Shown here: piece by piece, positions 1 through 8,493 of the stretch | Layout: every line of letters begins with the position of its first letter | How positions within the stretch are numbered: position 1 is the first letter of the stretch | Source: Pseudomonadota bacterium | GTDB lineage: Bacteria > Pseudomonadota > Alphaproteobacteria > Rhizobiales > Rhizobiaceae | Reading direction: 5' to 3' | NCBI GenBank assembly: GCA_003242525.1 | Contig: QGUU01000010.1 | Coordinates: 1-15,626 of the forward strand | DNA length: 15,626 nt | Program-made: the position numbers and the translations under genes | Notes under the pieces: model-generated | The model's input: only the letters and a program-made list of their open reading frames with translations | Databases searched by the model: none | Told to the model about the DNA's origin: nothing

Positions 1-246
1 AAAAAGCGGGAAACCGTAATTTGTTCGGTCTTGGTGGCTTGGGAATTTGTAATAGGAACCGGGCGTCCGCCATGCGCCATAGCCCCGGATAATGCCGCTC
101 TCCTCCAGCCGGCGCACCCGCCTGAGGCAGGGCGGGGCGGAGATGCCCACCCGCCGGGACAGTTCCACATTGGTGATGCGGCCATCCGCCTGCAATTCGC
201 GCAGGATTTTCCAGTCGATGGCGTCTAGTTCGGCTTTGATCGGCAT
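1..246 (-). CDS. Lrp/AsnC family transcriptional regulator, N-terminal part (cut by window edge)
   Basis: The frame is read from an ATG at 246 down to base 1, giving 82 residues without a stop. Residues 6-56 are a typical AsnC-type helix-turn-helix: the LDAIDWKIL start, DGRITNVELS, then RRVGISAPPCLRRVRRLEESGIIRGY across the recognition helix and wing. Family members bind DNA as oligomers and respond to amino acids through a C-terminal RAM domain, which lies outside the window. The gene is transcribed away from trxB, and a purine-rich GGGAAGG precedes the ATG. Oddity: after residue 56 the sequence (GAWRTPGSYYKF and on) no longer resembles the expected start of the ligand domain. Bases 1 to about 78 are also poorer in GC than the rest. 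The gene may be truncated by an insertion or rearrangement, or the window edge may be an assembly end. The family call is firm; intactness is doubtful. Confidence 0.72.
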   Translation of the reverse strand, partial: MPIKAELDAIDWKILRELQADGRITNVELSRRVGISAPPCLRRVRRLEESGIIRGYGAWRTPGSYYKFPSHQDRTNYGFPLF

Positions 247-286
247 TGCCTTCCCGCCCGCAAGATTCTTTCGCTTCTGTCCTTAA

Positions 287-1438
<1,152 letters not shown>

Positions 1439-1519
1439 CGCAGTTTGAAAATTAGCGGAGAAAGGTCGTCTAGAAGCCTGATTCTGCATTAAAAGCGCCA
1501 AACGAAAAGAGGGGAACCC

Positions 1520-2416
1520 ATGGCGTTGGATTGGGACAAACTACGCGTGTTTCACGCTGCGGCGGAGGCTGGGTCGTTCACGCATGCGGCCGAGACACTT
1601 CATCTGTCCCAGTCGGCTATCTCGCGCCAGGTCAGCGCGCTGGAGCACGATGTCGGCGTGCCACTCTTCCACAGGCATGCACGCGGACTCGTGCTCACCG
1701 AGCAGGGCGAAATGCTCTATCGGACGGCGCACGACGTGCTGATGAAGCTGGAGTCAATCAAGAGCAAGCTGGCGGAAACCACGGAACGGCCCACCGGAGT
1801 CCTGCGCGTCAACACCACCGTAGGGTTGGGGACGGGCTGGCTCACCGAACGTGCCAAGGAATTTCTCGACCTCTATCCCGAGATCAACCTGCAATTGGTG
1901 CTCGCCAATGAGGAACTCGATCTTACCACCCGGCAGGCGGATTGCGCCGTACGCTTGAGGCAACCGCAGCAGCCGGACCTGATCCAGCGCCGCCTGTTCA
2001 CGGTGCATCTGCACGTATTCGCTGCACAGTCCTATCTCGATCAGTTCGGCGTGCCAAAGACCGTCGCCGATCTCGACAATCATCGGATCGTAACTTTCGG
2101 CGAGCCGGTTCCCAGTTACCTCGCGGGCCTCAACGCATTGGAAACCGTGGGGAAGCCGGATGGCGAGAAACGCACTTCCGTCTTGCAGATCAATGACCTG
2201 ATGTCGGTGCGGCGCGCCGTGCGGCGTGGCGTCGGCATAGCGATGTTGCCAGACTATATGGCTGGCAAGGATAGTGGCCTCGTGCAGATTCTGCACGAGC
2301 TTGAAGGGCCGTCGTTCGATACGTTCTTCGTCTATCCGGACGCGATGAAGAATCAGGCAAAGCTCAAGGCGTTCCGCGATTTCATCTTCGCAAAGGCGCG
2401 AAACTGGGCATATTAG
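1520..2416 (+). CDS. lsrB: LysR-type transcriptional regulator LsrB/VtlR
   Basis: This 298-residue LysR regulator has an N-terminal winged helix-turn-helix (residues 3-62, with LSQSAISRQVSALE as the recognition region), a linker helix to about 90, and a substrate-binding-like effector domain (about 92-295). The N-terminus MALDWDKLRVFHAAAEAGSF and its place beside trxB identify it as the orthologue of S. meliloti LsrB and Brucella/Agrobacterium VtlR. Those proteins are known to be needed for host interaction and redox homeostasis and to activate abcR small-RNA genes. An AbcR-type sRNA lies about 170 bases downstream, on the same strand. AGGGGA precedes the ATG by about 6 bases. The protein has a single cysteine (Cys142), which matters for the cysteine-based redox sensing described for S. 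meliloti LsrB. Family and orthology are confident; the regulon here is inference. Confidence 0.93.
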   Translation: MALDWDKLRVFHAAAEAGSFTHAAETLHLSQSAISRQVSALEHDVGVPLFHRHARGLVLTEQGEMLYRTAHDVLMKLESIKSKLAETTERPTGVLRVNTTVGLGTGWLTERAKEFLDLYPEINLQLVLANEELDLTTRQADCAVRLRQPQQPDLIQRRLFTVHLHVFAAQSYLDQFGVPKTVADLDNHRIVTFGEPVPSYLAGLNALETVGKPDGEKRTSVLQINDLMSVRRAVRRGVGIAMLPDYMAGKDSGLVQILHELEGPSFDTFFVYPDAMKNQAKLKAFRDFIFAKARNWAY

Positions 2417-2526
2417 CCGGTGCATTTATTCGTTCCGCGCACGCAATTCGGGCTGCTTCAATCGATTTGATGCCCGTTTTCTGGCCCTATGCGCATTAAA
2501 GAGGCATTGGACCACAGGCCATGCCT

Positions 2527-2549
2527 TTTTGCATGTGTGCATTGCAAAA
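2527..2549. promoter_or_regulatory. inverted repeat, possible LsrB operator upstream of abcR
   Basis: TTTTGCA (2527-2533) and TGCAAAA (2543-2549) form a perfect 7-bp inverted repeat around a 9-base centre. The centre lies about 52 bases before the predicted sRNA start, where LysR activators commonly bind. LsrB/VtlR is known to activate abcR genes in relatives, and lsrB is the adjacent gene, so this is a plausible operator. The assignment to LsrB is inferred from position, not from a known box. Confidence 0.45.
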
Positions 2550-2555
2550 TAGCTG

Positions 2556-2584
2556 CTTGTTTCGGAGGCAGTATGCGCCCATAT
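2556..2584 (+). promoter_or_regulatory. promoter of the AbcR-type sRNA
   Basis: CTTGTT (2556-2561) and CCATAT (2579-2584) are 17 bases apart, the alphaproteobacterial sigma-70 layout. The same -35 hexamer occurs in the cspA promoter of this window. The start would fall near 2589-2591, at the beginning of the folded RNA. Confidence 0.6.
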
Positions 2585-2588
2585 AGGG

Positions 2589-2706
2589 GTCATCTCCTGG
2601 GCGCGTTCTCCTCCCATTAGCGTCCACGAGTGTTCCCCTCTGGAGGTTTAGCCTTAATCGGCACTTCCATTAACTTCAGCCGGATCTTCCTGGATCCGGC
2701 TTTTTT
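2589..2706 (+). ncRNA. abcR: AbcR-type trans-acting small RNA (alpha-r15 family)
   Basis: This is a predicted RNA of about 118 nt lying downstream of lsrB, where AbcR genes sit in Sinorhizobium and Agrobacterium. Stem-loop 1 pairs GGGCGC (2599-2604) with GCGTCC (2620-2625) and displays the anti-Shine-Dalgarno stretch TTCTCCTCCCATT in its loop. A second exposed pyrimidine stretch, TTCCCCTC, spans 2633-2640. Stem-loop 2 pairs GGAGG (about 2642-2646) with CTTCC and an inner GCC/GGC. Stem-loop 3 is the terminator at 2678-2701. This three-hairpin plan with CU-rich single-stranded motifs is the known AbcR architecture. In relatives these Hfq-dependent RNAs mask ribosome binding sites of ABC-transporter mRNAs. 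Only one copy is visible, whereas some relatives have two in tandem. The identity rests on structure and position, with no database search. Confidence 0.8.
2678..2706 (+). terminator. intrinsic terminator of abcR
   Basis: AGCCGGATC (2678-2686) pairs with GATCCGGCT (2693-2701) around a TTCCTG loop, and a run of six T follows from 2701. This is a strong Rho-independent terminator and defines the sRNA 3' end. Confidence 0.88.
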
Positions 2707-2796
2707 CTGCCTGGGGGCAAGCCTGGGCCCGCCAGCGCACGGCCTCCTGCCGTTTCCATTCCAGCCCTCGGGTCGATTCCTGCAGAATGTGAATAT

Positions 2797-2824
2797 GTAA
2801 CGGTGACGTGTAACATGCGGTAAC
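2797..2824. repeat. three GTAAC direct repeats upstream of the second RNA candidate
   Basis: GTAAC occurs at 2797-2801, 2810-2814 and 2820-2824, with start-to-start spacings of 13 and 10 bases. The block ends about 24 bases before the -10-like CTATCT (2848-2853), which has no good -35 partner. Roughly helical spacing just upstream of a weak promoter suggests binding by an activator. No regulator can be named from the sequence. Confidence 0.4.
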
Positions 2825-2860
2825 GTTCCGTTTCCGCCGGTTGCCAGCTATCTTAGGCTA

Positions 2861-3034
2861 GGACGCGGTCAGGTGCCGCGGGAGATGGGGGCATCACCCG
2901 CGCAGCCGGGCTCAGGCAACGGCCGCGTCCATCGGATTCTCGCGAGGGCGTGGCCGAGGCGGCGGACCTGCCGTTTTCCTCCCCGGAAACGGTCCGCGAC
3001 AACGGCGTCCGGATAGTGCCGGACGCCGTTTTTT
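2861..3034 (+). ncRNA. candidate structured non-coding RNA of unknown family
   Basis: This stretch of about 174 bases has no open frame of note and four consistent foldings. P1 pairs GGACGCGGTC (2861-2870) with GGCCGCGTCC (2921-2930). Inside it GCGGG(A)GATG pairs with CATC(A)CCCGC (2878-2901) around a GGGG loop. P3 (2962-2997) pairs GCGGA with TCCGC and CCGTTT with AAACGG, with a four-base bulge. P4 (3001-3030) is a perfect 12-bp terminator stem followed by T. The T run lies on the plus strand, so the RNA would be plus-strand, and no plus-strand gene follows it; a riboswitch is therefore unlikely. CTATCT at 2848-2853 could be its -10, with the start at the base of P1. It does not match SRP RNA, 6S, tmRNA, RNase P or AbcR as I know them. 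Folding is seen directly; transcription is inferred. Confidence 0.5.
3001..3034 (+). terminator. strong intrinsic terminator before the EF-G-like gene end
   Basis: AACGGCGTCCGG (3001-3012) and CCGGACGCCGTT (3019-3030) form a perfect 12-bp stem with the loop ATAGTG, followed by TTTT (the T run is 3029-3034). On the minus strand no T run follows the stem, so it terminates plus-strand transcripts rather than the minus-strand EF-G-like gene that ends at 3042. Confidence 0.8.
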
Positions 3035-3041
3035 CAAAGCG

Positions 3042-5093
3042 TCATGCGGCCTTGCCTGCGGCGTTCAATACCTCGTCGGCCAGCCGTCCCGTCAGTTCGG
3101 CCATGTGGTCGAAGGTGGCGCTGTAGCTGGCCACGCCGGCAGTTGCCGAGCGCAACTCGATGATGAGGTCGCCCATCTCGGCCTGAGGCATCGTTGCTTC
3201 CACCACGTCCCAGCCGGGCCAGCCTGGCCTCGCGTCGTAGCCGAGGATCTGGCCCCGGCGTTGGGGTATCAAGGCGATGATCCTTGCCGTGGCGTCGGAA
3301 GGCGTGACGATCTCGACCTTCATGATCGGCTCCAGAAGCACGGGAGAGCACTGCGCCATGCCTTCCTTCATGGCCAGCTTTGCGGCCATCTGGAACGCCA
3401 TGTCGGACGAATCCACCGTGTGGTAGGAGCCGTCCGAAAGGTTGACCGCAATGTCGACGACGGGGAAGCCAAGCGGCCCGCATTTGAGATATTCGCGCAC
3501 GCCCGCCTCGACCGAGGGGATGTATTGCTTCGGCACCACACCGCCACTGATCGTATCGGTGAATTGGAAGCCTGAGCCGCGCGGCAGGGGCTTGATCTGC
3601 AGGACCACATCGCCGAACTGGCCGTGGCCGCCAGACTGCTTGCGATGACGGCCGCGCTGCTCGATCGACTTGCGGATCGTCTCGCGGTAGGGCACGGCCG
3701 GCACGCGACCTTCCACGGCTATCTGGTTGCGGCCTTCCAGGCGCTCGCGAATGACGCGCAAATGCATCTCGCCATGGCCTGACAATACCGTTTCCGCCGA
3801 CTCCTGGTTGTGGTGGAGGGTGAGTGAGGGGTCTTCCTCGGCCAAACGCTGGATGGCGGCGGTCATCTTGACGTCGTCCTTGCGTTCCTTGGGCCGGAGC
3901 GCGAAAGCGTAGACCGGTTGCGGCGGCGTGAGAGTGACGAAAGGTTTCATGCCGCCCTTGGCGGATGTCAGCGTGTCGCCGGTCGCGACCGGTTCGAGCT
4001 TGCCGAGCGCCACGGTTTCTCCGGCTGCAGCAGAAGGCTGTTTTGTCTGGTCCTTGCCGAGCATTTTGTAGATGCCGGAGACTTTCACCGTCTGGCCGTC
4101 CTTCAGGAAGAGCTCCGCGCCGTCATCGAGCCGGCCAGACATGACGCGCGAGACCGAAAGCTTGCCGCCATGCATGGTGTGGATCGTCTTCATCACCTGC
4201 AGGATCGTGGCGTCGCCATCGGGCATCCCAAGCCGCCGGCGGGTGGCCTCGATATCAGGGGCATCGTGACGGATCGCTTTCAGCAACCGGAGCACGCCGT
4301 TGCCCTTCTCGGCAGTGCCGATCAGCACGGGCGTGACGACGCCCTCACGCAGATCGGCGGATAGATTGTCGAAAACCGCGTCCTTGGGCGGCTCGATCTC
4401 TTCCAGCAGTTGCTCCATAAGCTGATCGTCGTGGTCGGCGAGCGTTTCGAGCATGGCGAAGCGGGCTTCGGTTTCGCGCGCCTTCTCGTCGCCTGGTATT
4501 TCTATGACTTCGCTCTCCGCATATTCGCGATAGACGTAAGCCCGTTCCAGGGCCAGATCGATCGAGCCGATCACGATGCCGTCGTTGCGTAGCGGAATTT
4601 GCCGCAACAGTAACGGAACCGAACTGGTCGGCTGCAACATTTTGAGCGTTTCGCGTATGCCGGCCGACGTCTTGTCCAGCTTGTTGAGGAACAGCAGGCG
4701 CGGAATGCCAAGATCGTCCAACCTTCGCATGATGAGTTGCAGGGAGGGGATCTTCTTTTCGTCCGCTTCTGCGACAACGACAGCCACGTCGCAAGCTGCG
4801 AGCACCGGCTCGGCCTCGAAGGAGAATTCTATCGAGCCGGGGCAGTCAACGAAGGTCAACGTGTCGCCCATGAATTCAGTGGTGGCGAATACGGCTTCGA
4901 CGCTCATGGCGTGCGCCCGCGCCTCGGGTGAGTGATCGGACACGGTGTTGCCGGAAGAAACGGAGCTCTGGCGAGGGATGGCGCCCGTTCGGGCAAGGAT
5001 GGCTTCGAGAAGAGTCGTCTTACCGCTTGAGAAGGGACCGACTATGGCAATGCATTTCGGTCCCGTACGTCGTCCTCCGGCGCGATTTCCCAT
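3042..5093 (-). CDS. elongation factor G-like translational GTPase (divergent paralogue)
   Basis: This 683-residue protein has the full EF-G domain order: a G domain (about 12-275), domain II (about 292-380), domain III with LSGHGEMHL (438-446), domain IV with SGGHGQFGDV (487-496) and GSYHTVDSSDMAF (555-567), and a C-terminal domain V. The P-loop GPFSSGKT (19-26) and NKLD (137-140) are intact. The G3 motif is DCPGS (83-87) where canonical EF-G has DTPGH, so the histidine that positions the hydrolytic water is Ser87. The switch I region reads AHAMSVEAV instead of RGITI. It is thus not the housekeeping fusA but an EF-G2-like paralogue of uncertain role, possibly a ribosome-associated GTPase with low or conditional hydrolysis. 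The ATG at 5093 is preceded by GGAGG at about 8 bases. It converges on the RNA genes, and no terminator of its own is visible. Confidence 0.9.
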   Translation of the reverse strand: MGNRAGGRRTGPKCIAIVGPFSSGKTTLLEAILARTGAIPRQSSVSSGNTVSDHSPEARAHAMSVEAVFATTEFMGDTLTFVDCPGSIEFSFEAEPVLAACDVAVVVAEADEKKIPSLQLIMRRLDDLGIPRLLFLNKLDKTSAGIRETLKMLQPTSSVPLLLRQIPLRNDGIVIGSIDLALERAYVYREYAESEVIEIPGDEKARETEARFAMLETLADHDDQLMEQLLEEIEPPKDAVFDNLSADLREGVVTPVLIGTAEKGNGVLRLLKAIRHDAPDIEATRRRLGMPDGDATILQVMKTIHTMHGGKLSVSRVMSGRLDDGAELFLKDGQTVKVSGIYKMLGKDQTKQPSAAAGETVALGKLEPVATGDTLTSAKGGMKPFVTLTPPQPVYAFALRPKERKDDVKMTAAIQRLAEEDPSLTLHHNQESAETVLSGHGEMHLRVIRERLEGRNQIAVEGRVPAVPYRETIRKSIEQRGRHRKQSGGHGQFGDVVLQIKPLPRGSGFQFTDTISGGVVPKQYIPSVEAGVREYLKCGPLGFPVVDIAVNLSDGSYHTVDSSDMAFQMAAKLAMKEGMAQCSPVLLEPIMKVEIVTPSDATARIIALIPQRRGQILGYDARPGWPGWDVVEATMPQAEMGDLIIELRSATAGVASYSATFDHMAELTGRLADEVLNAAGKAA

Positions 5094-5406
5094 GGCTGAC
5101 CTCCACTCGCGTTTGCAAGGTTTGGCCAGCAGAACCGGCGGTGCTTGCCGACCGCACCCGTTTTGCGGCGGCCGGCCTTCGGCCGTCGCGAGCGGTCTTC
5201 GACCTGCTCACTTGCATCGTCCCATGGCTTGGCGCGGCGGGCAAGAGAAATAGAACGGAGACCTGCGCCGCTCCTGGGACGACCATTCTTCCCCAAGTTT
5301 CCTCTGGAAGCGACAATGAGTGTCGCAATATGGCGCCAGGCCAACATTGGTGGCCGGCACATTCAAGATGAGAGGTACAGGCTGTAATCGGGAGGAACGA
5401 TAGCCA
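5094..5406. other. divergent intergenic region between the EF-G-like gene and the solute-binding protein gene
   Basis: These 313 bases hold the 5' regions of two divergent genes. I see the EF-G-like SD on the minus strand, a weak plus-strand promoter candidate (5228-5256), a short hairpin CGACA/TGTCG (about 5310-5324) and the SD GGGAGGA (5390-5396) of the downstream gene. Overlapping small frames here look like chance GC-rich reading. I see no convincing small gene. Confidence 0.5.
5228..5256 (+). promoter_or_regulatory. weak promoter candidate for the solute-binding protein gene
   Basis: CTTGGC (5228-5233) and TAGAAC (5251-5256) are 17 bases apart. If used, it would give a leader of about 145 bases ending in the SD GGGAGGA. 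The -10 is a poor match, so this is tentative. Confidence 0.3.
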
Positions 5407-6993
5407 ATGTCAACAGAACTCGACCATCTGAGCCGTCTCGTTGCCAAGGGGAAACTGTCACGACGCGATTTCCTCGGACGGGCATCGGCGCTGGGTGTCG
5501 GCGCGCTTGCAGCCAACACGCTGCTTGCGCGGGCAGCCAGCGCTGAAGGGCCAAGAAAGGGCGGTACGCTTAAGGCCGGCATGGTCGGCGGCGGAGCTAC
5601 AGACAGCCTCGACCCCGGCAGCTGGACCAACCAGGTTCCCTATACGTTTGGCCGTTGCTGGGGCGAACAGCTCTTGGACATTAGGCCCGATGGCAGCATC
5701 GAGCCTAAGCTTGCGGAAGAATACGACTCCTCGCCCGACGCGAAGGTCTGGACTTTCAAGATCCGCAAGGGAGTGACGTTCCACAACGGCAAGGAACTGA
5801 CGTCCGAGGATGTAGTCGCGACGTTCGAGAGGCACGGTGATGCCAATTCCAAATCGGCGGCGTTGCCTTTCCTCAGCGAATTCGAGAGCGTGAAAGCTGA
5901 CGGCGGCAATGTCGTCATCACGCTCAAGAACCCCAATGCCGACCTTCCTTACGTCGCGGCGGACTACCATTTGATGATCCAGCCGAATGGCGGCAGGGAC
6001 AACCCCACAGAAGGCATCGGTACCGGTCCTTACAAGGTGGCCGTCAACGAGCCCGGCGTGCGCCATATCGGCGAGAAGTACAAGGACTATTGGCGTGATG
6101 ATCGCGGCCACGCCGACCAGGTGGAGATCATTGTCATCAATGACGCAACGGCGCGGGTGAGCGCCTTGCAAAGCGGGCAGGTGGACCTCATCAACCGGGT
6201 CGAACCGAAGATCGTGGACCTGCTGAAGCGCGCGCCAGGCGTGACCATCCGCAACGTGCCGGGCAAGGGTCACTACGTTTTCATCATGCATTGCAATACG
6301 GCGCCCTTCGACAACAATGACCTTCGGCTGGCGCTCAAATATGCGGTCGACCGCGAGGCATTGGTGGCGCGGGTGCTTGGCGGTTACGGGACCGTCGGGA
6401 ACGACATGCCGGTGATGGGCGGCTATCCGCTGTTTTCAGACGACATTGAGCAAAGGCAATATGATCCCGACAAGGCTGCCTTTCATTTCAAGAAGTCCGG
6501 CCATTCCGGCCCGGTGTTGCTGCGCACTTCCGATGTGGCCTTTCCGGGTGCGGTGGATGCTGCGCAGCTTTATCAGCAGAGCGCCGCAAAATGCGGGATC
6601 ACGCTGGAAATCAAGCGTGAACCGGGCGACGGCTATTGGAGCGAGGTGTGGAACAAGCAGCCCTTCTCCATGTCCTACTGGACCGGGCGTCCCACGCAGG
6701 ATCAGGTCTACTCGGTCGCGTATCTGTCCAATGCCGAATGGAACGACACGCGTTTCTTCCGTCCGGACTTCGACAAGCTCATTCTGGAGGCGCGGGGTGA
6801 ACTCGACGAGGCCAAGCGGAAGGCTCTTTACCGGCAGGCAGGCTTGCTCTTGCGTGACGAAGGCGGGGTAATCGTGCCAATGTTCAACAATTATCTCGAT
6901 GCAAGCGGCCCCAGAGTCGGCGGATGGGCCGATGATCCCAACGGGGAGTTGATGGGAAGCTACGCTCTCATCAAATGCTGGGTGGAGGCCTGA
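5407..6993 (+). CDS. Tat-exported ABC transporter solute-binding protein, family 5 (peptide/nickel/opine type)
   Basis: This 528-residue periplasmic receptor is of the SBP_bac_5 family, which delivers peptides or similar ligands to an inner-membrane ABC permease. The N-terminus has a twin-arginine motif SRRDFLG (18-24), a hydrophobic stretch (25-40) and an AxA site (Ala44-Ser45-Ala46), indicating folded export by Tat. The mature protein starts with KGGTLKAGM, then SLDPGSWTN, the family stretch VWTFKIRKGVTFHNGKELTSEDV (about 115-137) and GTGPYKV (about 207-213). The length is normal. The SD GGGAGGA lies about 10 bases before the ATG. No permease or ATPase gene is nearby, so it is an orphan receptor and its ligand cannot be told. 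Its SD can pair with the anti-SD loop of the AbcR RNA in this window. It ends before a shared terminator. Confidence 0.92.
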   Translation: MSTELDHLSRLVAKGKLSRRDFLGRASALGVGALAANTLLARAASAEGPRKGGTLKAGMVGGGATDSLDPGSWTNQVPYTFGRCWGEQLLDIRPDGSIEPKLAEEYDSSPDAKVWTFKIRKGVTFHNGKELTSEDVVATFERHGDANSKSAALPFLSEFESVKADGGNVVITLKNPNADLPYVAADYHLMIQPNGGRDNPTEGIGTGPYKVAVNEPGVRHIGEKYKDYWRDDRGHADQVEIIVINDATARVSALQSGQVDLINRVEPKIVDLLKRAPGVTIRNVPGKGHYVFIMHCNTAPFDNNDLRLALKYAVDREALVARVLGGYGTVGNDMPVMGGYPLFSDDIEQRQYDPDKAAFHFKKSGHSGPVLLRTSDVAFPGAVDAAQLYQQSAAKCGITLEIKREPGDGYWSEVWNKQPFSMSYWTGRPTQDQVYSVAYLSNAEWNDTRFFRPDFDKLILEARGELDEAKRKALYRQAGLLLRDEGGVIVPMFNNYLDASGPRVGGWADDPNGELMGSYALIKCWVEA

Positions 6994-7044
6994 GCGCAGT
7001 CGATTGACTGGAGAAGGTCAGCCACGGACCGTATCGCAGATGAA

Positions 7045-7072
7045 GAAGCCCGGCTCCGGCCGGGCTTCTTTT
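7045..7072. terminator. terminator between the convergent SBP and aatA genes
   Basis: GAAGCCCGGC (7045-7054) pairs perfectly with GCCGGGCTTC (7059-7068) around TCCG, followed by TTTT on the plus strand. The minus-strand side has a shorter T stretch. It lies between two gene ends and probably serves the SBP gene fully and aatA in part. Confidence 0.8.
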
Positions 7073-7098
7073 ACTTCATATTGAATCGGTTATGTCGA

Positions 7099-8439
<1,341 letters not shown>

Positions 8440-8493
8440 TCATAAAACCTTGCGCGGATAAACTCCCGCCGTCCCGTATCTCTTTGCGTGTGA

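Noticed and set aside
1754..2425. Long minus-strand open frame opposite lsrB
   Set aside because: It is the antisense shadow of a strong LysR gene in GC-rich DNA; the protein has no recognisable motif or SD.
2417..2526. Second tandem AbcR copy upstream of the called one
   Set aside because: No second anti-SD loop plus terminator is visible between the lsrB stop and 2526.
2861..2930. Signal recognition particle RNA, because of a GGTCAGGT stretch
   Set aside because: The rest of the conserved tip (GGAAGGAAGCAGCC) is absent and the fold differs.
5094..5406. Several overlapping small frames in the gap before the binding-protein gene
   Set aside because: All are without SD and low in information, and they overlap in several frames on both strands, as expected for GC-rich non-coding DNA.
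5458..6291. 277-codon minus-strand frame inside the solute-binding protein gene
   Set aside because: The sense strand encodes a full, motif-bearing family-5 binding protein; the antisense frame is compositional.
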